Shown: positions 1 to 9,528, counted from the first letter of the stretch. The stretch: DNA of 64,000 nucleotides from a bacterium (GCA_030427205.1 JAUHXC010000038.1:39839-103838), one strand, 5' to 3'. The notes: generated by a model from the letters alone, not told the origin. Numbers and translations: made by a program.

Positions 1-857
1 AGCTGGAAGATGGCCTCGGCGGCCTCGAGGGTGAACCCGCCGACGAAGACCGCCGCCTGCCGCAGCGCGGCCTGCTCGGCGGCCGACAGCAGCGCGTAGC
101 TCCAGTCGACGAGGTTGTACAGCGTGCCGTGGCGCGCGTCGGCGCGCGCCGGATCGCGCAGGATCTTCAGCGCGCCCGCGCCGTCCAGGCGCTCGGCGAG
201 GCGCTCGGCGAGGCGGGGCAGGGTCAGCAGCTCGAGGCGCGCGGCGGCCAGCTCGATGGCCAGCGGGTTGCCCGCCAGCCGCTCGACCGTGGTCTGCACC
301 AGCGGATGCTCGGGCGCGACGTCGACCCCGCGGGGCGCGGCGGCGGCGAAGAGGCGGGCGGCGTCCGAGGGCCCGTCGCCAGCGGGCTCCAGCGCCAACG
401 GCCCCACCGCGCGGGTCTCTTCGCCCGCGCAGCCCAGCGGCCAGCGGGAGGTCACGATGATCGCGGTCTCGGGGGCGGCGTCCAGCCAGCGGCGGGCGAG
501 CGCGGCCACCGGCTCGACGATGTGCTCGGCGTTGTCGAGCACCAGCAGCGTCGGCCCGCGCCCGCGCAGCTCCTCGGCCACCGCGGCCGCCGGATCGGCC
601 ACCCGGCGGGTCAACGGCAGCCGGGCGGCGCGGGCGACGATGGCGCAGATCTCGCCGGTGGTGCGGGCGGCGGCCAACGGCGCGAAGAGCCCGTCGTCGC
701 GGCCCTCGACCACGGCCACCGAGAGCCGGGTCTTGCCGGTGCCGCCGGGCCCGGTGAGGGTCAACAACCGGGCGCCGCGCGCCAGCGCTTCTCCGATCGC
801 GGCCAGCTCGGCGCGGCGGGCGATGAAGGGCGTCGTCGAGCGGGGCAGCAGCGGCAT
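1..857 (-). CDS. STAND/NB-ARC-type predicted ATPase, C-terminus cut by the window
   Basis: The visible 285 residues are the N-terminal part of a signal-transduction ATPase of the AfsR/COG3903 kind. A P-loop GPGGTGKTRL lies near residue 37, a Walker B strand LLVLDNAEH near residue 106, a TSRWPL sensor segment follows, and a GNPLAIELAAARL motif typical of NB-ARC proteins lies near residue 205. Such proteins normally continue into TPR or winged-helix repeats, which would lie beyond base 1. The ATG at 857 is the first usable start after the upstream gene ends at 907. AAGG touches the start codon, so translation initiation looks weak and the start is uncertain. No N-terminal kinase or DNA-binding domain is present. 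Confidence 0.85.
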   Translation of the reverse strand, partial: MPLLPRSTTPFIARRAELAAIGEALARGARLLTLTGPGGTGKTRLSVAVVEGRDDGLFAPLAAARTTGEICAIVARAARLPLTRRVADPAAAVAEELRGRGPTLLVLDNAEHIVEPVAALARRWLDAAPETAIIVTSRWPLGCAGEETRAVGPLALEPAGDGPSDAARLFAAAAPRGVDVAPEHPLVQTTVERLAGNPLAIELAAARLELLTLPRLAERLAERLDGAGALKILRDPARADARHGTLYNLVDWSYALLSAAEQAALRQAAVFVGGFTLEAAEAIFQ

Positions 858-906
858 CCTTCGAGTGTACGCAGGCCGACGGCGGGCGCGCGAGGCCGGG
901 CGCACC

Positions 907-2709
907 TCAACCGCCCAGCAGGCTGCGGATGCGGCCCTTGATCCGGCTGTCGCGCAGGTCGCGGGCGAGGATGGCGTCGATCACCGCCCGCGCGGCGGGG
1001 TCGGGCTGCACGAGCAGCCGGTCGACGACCCGATCGAGGCTCGACTCGGCCAGGGTGCCGTCGGCCACCGCGCCCGCCAGCCGCTGCAGCTCGGCGGCGC
1101 TCAGGTGACGATCGCCGAGCGAGGTCAGCGCCCGGCCCTGCACCCGGGCGTCGCCGTCCACCGCCAGATCGACCAGGGTCGCCCGCGCCGCGGGGCCCTC
1201 GATGCGGCGCAGGGCGGCGGCGGTGGCGTGGCGCACGGCGGGATCGGCGTCGGCGGCGAAGCCGGCGATGGCGGCGGCGTGCTCGGGGCGGGCGGCGTTG
1301 CCCAGGGCCCGCAGCCGCACCGCGCGGGTGGTGGGATCATCGGCGGCGAGGGCCTCGTCGAGCAGCCCGGCGGCCAGAGCGCGGCCGGCCTCGCCCAGAT
1401 CGGGTCCACGGGCCGCGGCGCCAGCGGCGGCGCCCAGAGCCAGGGTGGCGGCTGTCTGCCCCTCGGGGCCCGGGGCGCGGTGGCGGGTCGCGAGCCAGTC
1501 GAGCGTCTGGCCGTCGGGGCGCGTGAGCAGCCCGGCCCGCTGATACAGCACCGCGTAGCCGTCGGTGGCCCGGGTCGCCTCGCTGTCGAGCGCCCCGCGC
1601 AGCGCGGCCTGCGCCTCGGCGGTGCCGGCGGAGGTCAACAGGTCGAGGGCCAGCGCCCGCGCCACCCGGGTGCGGCCCGGCGCGCCGGCGAACGCACCGA
1701 GCCACGCGCAGAGGGCGGCGTCGGTGCGCAGCAGCGCGGTCAGGCGCCACAGCGTGCGGTTGTGCTCGGGCAGGCGGCCGCCGACGGCCTGCTCGATCAT
1801 CGCGCGGGCCTGCGCGGCGTCCAGGTCGCCGATGCGCTCCCGCAGGGCCTGGGCCCGGGGATCGCCCACCGTCGCCGGCGCGCCGAGGCGGGTCGCGACG
1901 CCCAGCCGCGGCGTCGGCCGGTCGGCTGCGGTCTCGACGGCGATCAGTACGAGCGCGGTGTGGCTCTCGGCGTCGAGCAAGAGCGGCCCGCCGCCAGCCG
2001 CGCGGGCGCTGATGGCCTCGTCGGCGGTGAGGCGCACGATGCGCCCCTGCTCGACGGCGAAGCGGGCCCGGCTGTCGGTGGTCTGGTCGGCGGCGATACG
2101 CACCGCCTGCAGCGCGTAGTCGTCACGCACCCGGTCGAAGCCGTCGGCCGCGCGCCGATAGCGGGCGCGGGCCTCACCGTGGGCGGTGGTCTCGCTGGCC
2201 TGCCACGTACCACCATCGCCCAGCCGCACCTGCGCCTCGCTGAGCACCAGATGCACCGCGACGTGCAGCGCCTGCGGCGCGTCGGCCGGCAGCTGCACGC
2301 CGACGATCTCGCCGTCGGTGGCCATCGAGACCACAGCCTCCGGCCCGACGAGCGAGGCGCCGTCGAGCAGCGACTGGCCCTGCACCCGGATATCGGCGGC
2401 GGTCAGCGCCTCGAAGCGCAAGGCGAAGCGCTGCACCCCATCGGCCGGGGCGAGGCCGCGCAGCACCAGCTGGCCCTCGATGCGGGCGTCGGCGGTCATC
2501 TGCGGCGCCTGACCGCCGCCCGCCAGCTCGGGCACGGCCACCCGCTGCCGGCTGCGGTGCTCGAGGTCGTAGCGCAGGGCGACGCCTTCGGCGAAGCGCA
2601 GCCGTGGGCCGACGCCGTCGTCGGGCGGGCTCCAGGTGACGGCGGTGTAGAGACCGACGGCGGCGGCGAGAGCGACGAGGGCGAGCAGGGCCTTGGTGAC
2701 GGGGTTCAT
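907..2709 (-). CDS. Membrane-anchored HEAT-repeat protein resembling the N-terminal module of vitellogenin-type lipid-transfer proteins
   Basis: A 600-residue protein. It starts with a signal or anchor helix (about residues 5-24), followed by a beta-rich region of about 280 residues. A segment reading TDGEIVGVQLPADAPQ then a run of apolar residues is reminiscent of the lipovitellin N-sheet. The C-terminal half (about 320-600) is made of HEAT-like helical pairs such as DPAVRHATAAALRRIEG. Beta domain plus HEAT solenoid is the layout of large lipid-transfer proteins; the assignment is by eye. The longer reading frame back to 2955 runs through repetitive DNA, so I start at 2709, directly before the hydrophobic helix. 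The gene follows the secreted protein at 2882-5926 on the same strand and probably works with it at the envelope. Confidence 0.85.
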   Translation of the reverse strand: MNPVTKALLALVALAAAVGLYTAVTWSPPDDGVGPRLRFAEGVALRYDLEHRSRQRVAVPELAGGGQAPQMTADARIEGQLVLRGLAPADGVQRFALRFEALTAADIRVQGQSLLDGASLVGPEAVVSMATDGEIVGVQLPADAPQALHVAVHLVLSEAQVRLGDGGTWQASETTAHGEARARYRRAADGFDRVRDDYALQAVRIAADQTTDSRARFAVEQGRIVRLTADEAISARAAGGGPLLLDAESHTALVLIAVETAADRPTPRLGVATRLGAPATVGDPRAQALRERIGDLDAAQARAMIEQAVGGRLPEHNRTLWRLTALLRTDAALCAWLGAFAGAPGRTRVARALALDLLTSAGTAEAQAALRGALDSEATRATDGYAVLYQRAGLLTRPDGQTLDWLATRHRAPGPEGQTAATLALGAAAGAAARGPDLGEAGRALAAGLLDEALAADDPTTRAVRLRALGNAARPEHAAAIAGFAADADPAVRHATAAALRRIEGPAARATLVDLAVDGDARVQGRALTSLGDRHLSAAELQRLAGAVADGTLAESSLDRVVDRLLVQPDPAARAVIDAILARDLRDSRIKGRIRSLLGG

Positions 2710-2759
2710 GGCATGGCTCCGATGACTTGCGCGATGGCAGGCATGACTCAAAACAACAC

Positions 2760-2883
2760 TCAACGCATGGCATGCGCCACATAACACATGACATATGACA
2801 TATGACACATGGCACATAACATCCGAGAGGCATCCGATCCGACCGCCCACCGCAGCGTGAGCGGCCGTCGTCCGATGCCTCTC
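2760..2883. repeat. CATATG/CACATG low-complexity run and a 10-bp inverted repeat between the secreted pair
   Basis: Between the two minus-strand genes lies an AT-rich run of near-identical 7-8 bp words (ACATATG, ACACATG, ACATAAC) at about 2779-2822. A perfect 10-bp inverted repeat GAGAGGCATC/GATGCCTCTC follows at 2825-2834 and 2874-2883. Its second arm overlaps the stop codon of the upstream gene. It could be a weak hairpin between the two cistrons or a protein-binding dyad; no T-tract follows on the minus strand. Confidence 0.5.
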
Positions 2884-5800
2884 AGAGCTGGTCGCGCAGG
2901 GTCTCCAGGGCGCCGTAGGCCGCTTCGAGCGAGGCGATGGGCATGTCGATGCCATGGTCCATCAGGCTCTTGGTGAAGCGCGGGCCGTTCCACGAGAAGA
3001 GCGTCGCCTCCCACTCCTCCCACAGCACCCGCAGGTAGGCCGCCACCCGACCCGAGAGGAAGCTCACCACCAGGTCGAGGCTCGAAGACAGGCGCAGGGC
3101 CAGCTCGTTGTGCGCGTTGATGCCCAGGGTCAGCGAGACGTCGAAGGGCAGGTCGATGCGCAGCAGGGTCAGGTAGACCTTGACCCCCGCCTCGGCCACC
3201 ACCGCGTTGACCGTCGCGCTCGCGAAGCCTTCGACCGCGGCGTAGGGCGAGACCTTGCCGGTCAGCGCGAAGAGGTCGCAGGTGGCCTGCGCGGCGAAGG
3301 GCACCTCGAAGTCGACGGTGTAGTCGACGCCGATGCGCCCGGCGACGCCGCCGGCGATGGTCACCGGCACGAAGCCGATGGTGAAGGTGGCGCCGGCGCT
3401 GACCAGGGTGCCGCCCTCGCTCCACTCGTCGCGCATGACGTTGAAGCCGTCCGACCAGTCGAGGTCGAGGTCTGCGCCGACCACCTCGATGCCGAGCAGC
3501 TCCACCTCGAGGCGGTTGGGGTCGACGCCGGCGGGCAGCTGCAGGCGGTCGGCCTCGCCGGCGTCCTTGGCGGCGTCGTAGAGCCGGGTATGCGCCGCGG
3601 CGTGCACCAGGCTCTGCGAGAAGAAGAGCGCGGTGGCGTCGACATCGAAGTGGGCGTAGGCCTCGGGGCGCAGGTCGCAGCGATCGGGGTCGTCGGCGTC
3701 GGCGTAGGTCGAGAACTCGCCGATGGCCCAGCCGAAGCCATAGCTCGCGGTGATGTTGAAGTTCTCGTCGCCGAGCATCGTGCTCTCGCCGGTGCTGCCC
3801 TGCAGCTTGAGCTTGCCGTCGGGGGTGATGGCGTCCTGGCCCAGCGCGTCGACGACGACCTTCAAGATGAGCTGCTTGTGCGACTCGAAGCAGCGGAAGT
3901 ACTGCTCGACGGCGGTGGTGCTGGCGCTCCAGCGGTTGCAGTCGGCGCAGTTGGCCTGGCCCGTGGTATCGGCGTCGCCGGCCAGCAGGGCGCCGTCGGC
4001 GGCGAGCAGGCAGGTGCGGGCGGCGCCGTCGAGCTCGATACCGGGATAGGGCCGCAAGCCGTTCTGGGGCACGCCCAGATCGTGGCCGTCGAGCCGGCCG
4101 AAGCCCTCGGGGGTATTGTCGACGCAGTAGGTGTAGTCGTCCTCGCGCTCGGTGCTGTACAGCGCGAGCACCCGCTGGGCGAAGCGGCGCGGCGACCAAT
4201 CGCAGGGGGTGATCACATCGGCCTCGAGGCAGCCGGCGGCGCGGGCGTCGAGCAGCGCCTGCTCGATCCGGGCGTCGATGCGATACAGCCGGTTCTGCAG
4301 GGCTTCGAGATAGGCCGGGCTGCCGACGCTGACCGGGGTGCCCAGCGCGTGGGTCGGATGCGGCGCGGCGCTCTGGTAGGCGGTGTAGCTCGGGCTCGGC
4401 GGCAGGGCATAGGAGACACCGCGCTGCATCGGCGCCGGCGGCTGGTTGATACCCATGGTGCCGAGGTCGGCCCGCGCCAGCCGGGCGGCGCGCTGACCCG
4501 CGAGCTGCGCCGAGATGGGATCCCCCGCCATCAGCTGCATCTGCACCGACGGGTCGAAGAGCGCGTCGGCCACCTCGTCGGGCAGCTCGGCCTCGATCTC
4601 GGCCTGCTTCGCGCTCCACCAGGTGATGATGTCGCCGACGGCGCGCGCCCGCTGGTAGAGCAGCTGCTCGAAGTCATCGACGCGCTGCTCGCCCATGGCG
4701 AGGTGCTCGTCGAGGTAGCCCGCCGCCTGCAGGTCGTCGCTCATCTGCTTGTGCCAGGCCCACGACTCGACGTGGGTCACCGCGGCGCCGTCGACCAGAT
4801 CCTGCCAGAGCGTATCGTCGCAGAAGACCGGCCCGGCCAGCGCGCTGCCGCACGACCCCTGGAAGCGGGCCTGCTGGCCGATGGCGACCGCGGCGTCGTA
4901 GGTCGCCCGGGCGTCGGCCCGATCGTCGGCGTCGAGCACGCCCACCATGTACAGGCCGTTCTTGGGCTGCGCCTCGCCGGGGAAGGTGATCTGCGGCTCG
5001 AGCAGCGCGCCGTCGCGGGCGGTCTGCGGCTCGCCGGCGATGCCCCGGGTGCCGATGGCCGACTCGGGCACGACCCGCAGGTCGGGCTGGTCGCCGCGCC
5101 GGCGGCCGCCGAGGCGGCGCACGGTGCCTTCGTCGTATGCCACCCGGAAGATCGAGCGATAGTCATCGCCCAGACCCATGATGGCATCCTCGAAGCGGCT
5201 GTAGTCATAATAGCGCTCGTAGACATACTCCCGGCAGCTGTCGACCGCGATGCCATTGTCTTCCCATGCCATGCGGGCCAGCGCGTCGGCCAGGGCCGGG
5301 CTGAACCAGCCGCCGCCCTCGCTGCCCGGCGCGTCGCTCGACGCCCGGGTCCACTCGCGGGAGACGTGGCCCTGGTAGTGGGTCGTGCCGCCGACGAAGC
5401 GCTGGCCCTCGCGGCCGTAGTGGCCCTTGCTGACCACCCGCACGCCGTCGTCATCGGCGACGTTCTCGGGCAGCACGACCTCTTCGAGCGACTCGACCGG
5501 GCTGGCGCCCTCGGTGGCGGTGCCGCACTGCGAATCCCCGCGCAGGGCGTCGAGGTGCTGCCCGCTGACGTCGCCCGCGATCTCCGCCTCGCGATAGACC
5601 AGCCAGCGCGGCGCCTCGAGCTGGCCGCAGGCGCTGCTCATCCAGGCGTCGTCCTCGCACTGTTCGCGGGTGGGCTCGAGATCAGCGCAGGCGTCGGCGC
5701 AGGTCGCGCTGCTCGGATCGTCCAGCAGGCGCTGCCGCTCGACGCGGCCGCACCAGGCATTGTTGAGCCAGTCGGCGTCCTGGCACTCGGCGACGCTCGG

Positions 5801-5926
5801 TCCGCCGGCGCAGATGTCGACCGCCTCGGCGCCGAAGCCGCCGGGCACGATGGCCGCCGATGACTCGGGCGGCACCAGCAGGGTCGAGGCGAGGGCGACG
5901 GCGCAGATGCGAAGCAGGGTCTTCAT
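2882..5926 (-). CDS. Large secreted protein of unknown function, partner of the HEAT protein
   Basis: A 1014-residue protein beginning with a classical signal peptide (MKTLLRICAVALASTLLVPP, cleavage after ESSA). The first 130 residues hold closely spaced Cys pairs (CAGG, CQDADW, CGR, CEDDAW, CGQ), suggesting disulfide-bonded modules in the periplasm or outside. The middle is mixed and Tyr/Asp-rich; the C-terminal third (from about 790) is a long beta-strand-like region with alternating hydrophobic residues. I recognise no family. It lies 172 bp upstream of the HEAT protein on the same strand, so a bicistronic secreted system is likely. It is divergent from mscS, with a 254-bp shared promoter region that contains no obvious sigma70 box. 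Confidence 0.85.
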   Translation of the reverse strand: MKTLLRICAVALASTLLVPPESSAAIVPGGFGAEAVDICAGGPSVAECQDADWLNNAWCGRVERQRLLDDPSSATCADACADLEPTREQCEDDAWMSSACGQLEAPRWLVYREAEIAGDVSGQHLDALRGDSQCGTATEGASPVESLEEVVLPENVADDDGVRVVSKGHYGREGQRFVGGTTHYQGHVSREWTRASSDAPGSEGGGWFSPALADALARMAWEDNGIAVDSCREYVYERYYDYSRFEDAIMGLGDDYRSIFRVAYDEGTVRRLGGRRRGDQPDLRVVPESAIGTRGIAGEPQTARDGALLEPQITFPGEAQPKNGLYMVGVLDADDRADARATYDAAVAIGQQARFQGSCGSALAGPVFCDDTLWQDLVDGAAVTHVESWAWHKQMSDDLQAAGYLDEHLAMGEQRVDDFEQLLYQRARAVGDIITWWSAKQAEIEAELPDEVADALFDPSVQMQLMAGDPISAQLAGQRAARLARADLGTMGINQPPAPMQRGVSYALPPSPSYTAYQSAAPHPTHALGTPVSVGSPAYLEALQNRLYRIDARIEQALLDARAAGCLEADVITPCDWSPRRFAQRVLALYSTEREDDYTYCVDNTPEGFGRLDGHDLGVPQNGLRPYPGIELDGAARTCLLAADGALLAGDADTTGQANCADCNRWSASTTAVEQYFRCFESHKQLILKVVVDALGQDAITPDGKLKLQGSTGESTMLGDENFNITASYGFGWAIGEFSTYADADDPDRCDLRPEAYAHFDVDATALFFSQSLVHAAAHTRLYDAAKDAGEADRLQLPAGVDPNRLEVELLGIEVVGADLDLDWSDGFNVMRDEWSEGGTLVSAGATFTIGFVPVTIAGGVAGRIGVDYTVDFEVPFAAQATCDLFALTGKVSPYAAVEGFASATVNAVVAEAGVKVYLTLLRIDLPFDVSLTLGINAHNELALRLSSSLDLVVSFLSGRVAAYLRVLWEEWEATLFSWNGPRFTKSLMDHGIDMPIASLEAAYGALETLRDQL

Positions 5927-6180
5927 GGTCTCTCCGTTCGTGAAGCCGCGTCGGGGCGGCGGGTCAGCGAAAGCAAGGAGAGACTAGCGAGCGAGCGGGC
6001 GGCCCACGGGGCCGATCGGGGCGCGAAACGTTAATCGACCGTTAATGCTGCGGCGAACCGTGAAACGGCGCGGGCGGAGCCCGGCCACGCACCGTCACGG
6101 GCGTATCTCTACGTAACTCACCCGATGTCGGCCGCGCGGGATGGGCGCACCGTGGGCGCACACAATCACGGGAGGCATCG

Positions 6181-7026
6181 ATGAACGAGGTAGAGGTCGC
6201 CGCGAGCAGCATCGGCGATTGGATCATCACCAAGGGGCTCTCGCTGCTCGGCGCCATCCTGGCCGCGGTCGTCATCTGGGTCGTGGGCAAGTGGCTCGTC
6301 GGCGTCGCGCGCCGGCTCGTCACGGCGACGATGACCCGACGCAAGGTCGACGATACGCTGATCCGCTATACCGACTCGGCGCTCGACATCCTGCTGACCA
6401 TCGTCCTGATCATGGCCATCCTCGGCTGGTTCGGCGTCGAGACGACCACCTTCGCCGCGCTGATCGCCGCGGGCGGCGTCGCCATCGGCATGGCCTGGTC
6501 GGGCCTGCTGTCGAACTTCGCGGCGGGCGTCTTCATGATCGTGCTGCGCCCGTTCAAGGTGGGCGACTTCGTGCAAGTGGCCGGCAAAATGGGCACCGTC
6601 GAAGAGATCGGCCTCTTCGTGGTGACCATCAACACCCTCGACAACGTGAAGACCATCCTGGGCAACGGCAAGGTCTTCGGCGATACCATCCAGAACTTCA
6701 CCGCCAACCCCACCCGCCGCGTCGAGCTGGTCGCGCAGCTGAGCCACGACACCGACGTGCGCGACGCCATCCAGCGGCTGCAGGAGAAGCTGAAGGCCAT
6801 CCCCAACGTATCGACCGACAACCCGCCCGAGGTGGACGTGCTGACCTTCACCCTGGCCGGCCCGGTGCTGGCGGTGCGGCCGTACACCCACAACGACCAC
6901 TACTGGCAGGTCTACTTCGATACCAACCTGGCCATCCGCGACATCGGCGGCGAGGCGGGCTACTCGGTGCCCGAGCAGCACTTCCAGGTTCAGACGATGC
7001 CCGTCGCGCCGAGCAAGGCCAGCTGA
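6181..7026 (+). CDS. Small-conductance mechanosensitive channel (MscS family)
   Basis: A 281-residue inner-membrane channel of E. coli MscS size. Three N-terminal helices are visible (about 14-45, 60-85 and 90-120). The pore helix carries the family's Gly/Ala pattern (AAGGVAIGMAWSGLLSNFAAG) and is followed by the LRPFKVGDFV segment that opens the cytoplasmic beta domain. The beta domain includes the conserved NTLDNVKTILGNGKVFG-like strand. Known role: releases solutes during hypo-osmotic shock to prevent lysis. GGGAGG lies 5 bp before the ATG. The gene stands alone, convergent with the M50 protease gene (24-bp gap). Confidence 0.95.
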   Translation: MNEVEVAASSIGDWIITKGLSLLGAILAAVVIWVVGKWLVGVARRLVTATMTRRKVDDTLIRYTDSALDILLTIVLIMAILGWFGVETTTFAALIAAGGVAIGMAWSGLLSNFAAGVFMIVLRPFKVGDFVQVAGKMGTVEEIGLFVVTINTLDNVKTILGNGKVFGDTIQNFTANPTRRVELVAQLSHDTDVRDAIQRLQEKLKAIPNVSTDNPPEVDVLTFTLAGPVLAVRPYTHNDHYWQVYFDTNLAIRDIGGEAGYSVPEQHFQVQTMPVAPSKAS

Positions 7027-7050
7027 CGCCCTTCGGCCGCTGGCGGCTTC

Positions 7051-7791
7051 TCAGTCGCTGGCGGCCTTGAAGAAGACCCGCAGCCCCACCAAGAGCACCG
7101 CCACCGAGATGAGGCCGCACAGGCCGCCCCAGAACCAATACGGCAGGAAGAGCGCGTCGCTCATCTGCTGCACGTCGGATGGCATCTGCCCGTTGGCGGT
7201 ATTGGCGTACTGGGTGAAGAGGTAGTCCCCGCGGGAGAAGACGCTCAGCGCGAGCTGCACCGCCAGGAAGACCACCGCGACCTGGCTGACCCAGGGCTTG
7301 CCCTTGACGGCGATGGCGAGGCAGATCGCGGCGGTGGCGCCGACGAAGGCCACGCCGAACCAGTTGCGCACCACCAGCACGACGGCGAGCGCCAGCACCA
7401 CGCCGAAGATCGCCAGCGCGATGCGGGCGCCCTTGGGGGTCCGGCCGACGATGAAGCCGATGCCGCCGATGAGCGCGGGGCCGACGAGCCCGCCGGCGCT
7501 GATGAAGGCCTTGGCGAAGCGCCCGAAGGCCCCGCGGGAGTAGGCCACGCCCGATCCGTCGGCGAACATCTCGAAGCGGTCGAACTCGCCGCCCATCATG
7601 ATCGCGGCGACGCCGTGCCCCAGCTCGTGCACCAGGGTCGACAGCAGCATCAGCGGGTAGCCGATCGTCCGCCCGTAGGGGATGACGTGGTACAGCAGCA
7701 CGGTCACGATGATGCTGCCGACGAGGAAGGCCGCCGCCTGGTCGCGATGGCGGGCGATCTCGGTCGTCTGGCCGGCAGACGCGTCGCTCAT
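7051..7791 (-). CDS. M50-like membrane metalloprotease (HELGH motif)
   Basis: A 246-residue polytopic membrane protein. The zinc motif VHELGHG at residues 54-60 sits in a predicted membrane helix, with about six further hydrophobic segments. This is the pattern of the compact M50B-like family, also found in proteins of unproven protease activity. Its ATG overlaps the stop codon of the aldehyde dehydrogenase gene by ATGA (7788-7791), so the two are translationally coupled. I see no PDZ domain. Substrates are unknown. It is the last gene of a minus-strand run that starts with the Pup-like gene at 12086, although a 103-bp gap separates the two parts. Confidence 0.85.
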   Translation of the reverse strand: MSDASAGQTTEIARHRDQAAAFLVGSIIVTVLLYHVIPYGRTIGYPLMLLSTLVHELGHGVAAIMMGGEFDRFEMFADGSGVAYSRGAFGRFAKAFISAGGLVGPALIGGIGFIVGRTPKGARIALAIFGVVLALAVVLVVRNWFGVAFVGATAAICLAIAVKGKPWVSQVAVVFLAVQLALSVFSRGDYLFTQYANTANGQMPSDVQQMSDALFLPYWFWGGLCGLISVAVLLVGLRVFFKAASD

Positions 7792-9167
7792 GATCGCTTC
7801 CCGGGCTTGGGCTTGCTGCGGCTGATCACCCGCACCTGGGCGAACTGCCGGTGCCCGGCGATGCCTTTGTGATAACCGAAGCCGCTCTGGCGCGCGCCGA
7901 CCCACGGGGTGCCGAAGGCGCCGCCGACGCCGCGGTTGATGCCGACCATGCCCGCGTCGAGCCGGTCGGCGACCGCCGCGGCGCGCGCTTCGTCGCCGCC
8001 GAAGACGATGGCCCCGAGGCCGTAGGGCGTGTCATTGGCCAGCCGCACCGCCTCGTCGTCGTCGGCGACGCGGATGACGCAGGCCACCGGGCCGAAGGTC
8101 TCCTCGCGGGCGATGTCCATGGCGTGGGTGACCCCGTCGAGCACCGCCGGCTGCAAGAAGGCCCCCGGCCCCGCTTCCCCGCCGCAGAGGCGTCGGGCGC
8201 CGTCCGCTTCGGCCGCGGCGAGCTGGCGCAGCACGTGGGCCCGCTGGCGCTGGTTGACCATCGGGCCGATGCGCACGCCGTCTTCGGTGCCGTGGCCCAC
8301 CTTCATCTTGCCGGCCTCGGCGACGAGCGCGTCGACGAAGCGGTCGGCGATGGCCTCGTCGACGTAGATCCGCTCGGTCGAGACGCAGACCTGCCCCGCG
8401 TTGCGGAAGCTGTTGCGGGCGGCGAAGCGCGCCGCGCTGGCCACGTCGGCGTCGTCGAGCACGACCAGCGGGTCCTTGCCGCCCAGCTCGAGGATGATCC
8501 GGGTGAGGCGGCCGGCGGCGGCGGCCATGATCGACTGTCCGACCGCGCGGCTGCCGGTGAAGGCGATCAAGTCGACGTCGGCGGCGACGAGCGCTTTGCC
8601 CTGGGCGTCGGCGCCGTGGGCGATCTGCAGGACGCCGTCGGGCAGGTCGGCCCCGAGCAGGTCGACGTAGGCCTGACCGGTCAGCGGCGTCTCTTCGCTG
8701 GGCTTGAGGATGACCGTATTGCCCGCCATCAGCGCCGGCAGCACCATCCAGTGGGGCATGCTGAACGGGAAGTTCCACGGGGTGATCGCCGCGCAGACGC
8801 CGAGCCCGTCGTAGCGCATCTCCGAGCGGGTATAGGCGTCTTCGACCACCTCGGCGGTGAAGGCCTCGACCATCTCGTCGAGCTCTTCGATCAGCCCCTT
8901 GCCGGTGTAGCGCACCTCGCCGACGCCTTCGGCGAGCGGCTTGCCCATCTCGCGGGTGAGCTGCAACCCGACGGCCTCGGCGGCCTCGATCATCCGGCTG
9001 GCGGCGCCTCTCAGCGCGTCGCGGCGGCCCGTGGGCCCCAGCGCGGCCCACGCGGGCTGCGCGGCGCGGGCGCGGGCGACCATGGCGCTGATCTCATCGA
9101 CCGGCGTGATCGGCACCTCGCCGACGGGCTGGCCGTCGGCCGGGTCGAAGCTGACGAGGGTGGCCAT
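7788..9167 (-). CDS. NAD(P)-dependent aldehyde dehydrogenase, succinate-semialdehyde dehydrogenase-like
   Basis: A 459-residue aldehyde dehydrogenase with the fold's key residues: PWNFPF for cofactor binding, the KPSEETPL segment with Lys155, the general base Glu227 in LELGGKDP, and the nucleophile Cys261 in NAGQVCVSTERIYV. The pattern fits the succinate-semialdehyde/short-chain branch, which oxidises aldehydes to acids; the substrate cannot be read from sequence. The start at 9167 is supported by AGGAGG five to six bases upstream (TCAGGAGGACGATATG); the longer frame to 9227 has no such site. The gene overlaps the M50 gene by 4 bases. Confidence 0.93.
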   Translation of the reverse strand: MATLVSFDPADGQPVGEVPITPVDEISAMVARARAAQPAWAALGPTGRRDALRGAASRMIEAAEAVGLQLTREMGKPLAEGVGEVRYTGKGLIEELDEMVEAFTAEVVEDAYTRSEMRYDGLGVCAAITPWNFPFSMPHWMVLPALMAGNTVILKPSEETPLTGQAYVDLLGADLPDGVLQIAHGADAQGKALVAADVDLIAFTGSRAVGQSIMAAAAGRLTRIILELGGKDPLVVLDDADVASAARFAARNSFRNAGQVCVSTERIYVDEAIADRFVDALVAEAGKMKVGHGTEDGVRIGPMVNQRQRAHVLRQLAAAEADGARRLCGGEAGPGAFLQPAVLDGVTHAMDIAREETFGPVACVIRVADDDEAVRLANDTPYGLGAIVFGGDEARAAAVADRLDAGMVGINRGVGGAFGTPWVGARQSGFGYHKGIAGHRQFAQVRVISRSKPKPGKRS

Positions 9168-9270
9168 ATCGTCCTCCTGACGGGCTCTGGCGCGCCGCAA
9201 CCGGCTGCGCAGGCAGGGTGCCATCATGGCCGCGGGCGCTCAACCGCGCTCGACGGCGATCGACCGCGAT

Positions 9271-9504
9271 CTACCGCGCCTTGCGCTCGGCGAGCACCGC
9301 GACGAGCACCGCCCGCACGCCGCGCTGATCGAGCCCGCGCAGCGCCTGGGCCGCCGCGGCGACCTCGTTGTAGCCCAGGGCCATCAGCGTCGGCTTGGTC
9401 AGCGGGTACTCGAGCTCGGTCTTGAGGATGCGCCGCAGCAGGTTCTCGAGCTGCGGCGTCGGCACGTCGACGAGGCCGACGTTGAGGGTGCGATAGGGGT
9501 CCAT
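9271..9504 (-). CDS. 77-residue protein of unknown function in the Pup-like gene cluster
   Basis: A small, apparently cytoplasmic protein beginning MDPYRTLNVGLVDVPTPQLE and ending in a basic RKAR tail, mostly amphipathic helix. No transmembrane segment or signal peptide is visible. GGAG lies 6 bp before the ATG. It starts 24 bp after the lysoplasmalogenase stop codon and is therefore probably the fourth gene of the operon headed by the Pup-like protein. No family recognised. The codon use is the same as its neighbours', which supports a real gene. Confidence 0.75.
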   Translation of the reverse strand: MDPYRTLNVGLVDVPTPQLENLLRRILKTELEYPLTKPTLMALGYNEVAAAAQALRGLDQRGVRAVLVAVLAERKAR

Positions 9505-9528
9505 GGGGGCTCCGAAGAGGTGTGAGGG

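Noticed and set aside
115..2784. Long plus-strand open frames opposite the STAND and HEAT genes
   Set aside because: Gly/Arg/Ala-rich text with no domain, and the minus-strand frames show clear motifs. High GC makes antisense frames open; the same holds for plus-strand frames opposite 12.9-16.6 kb and 28.0-31.5 kb.
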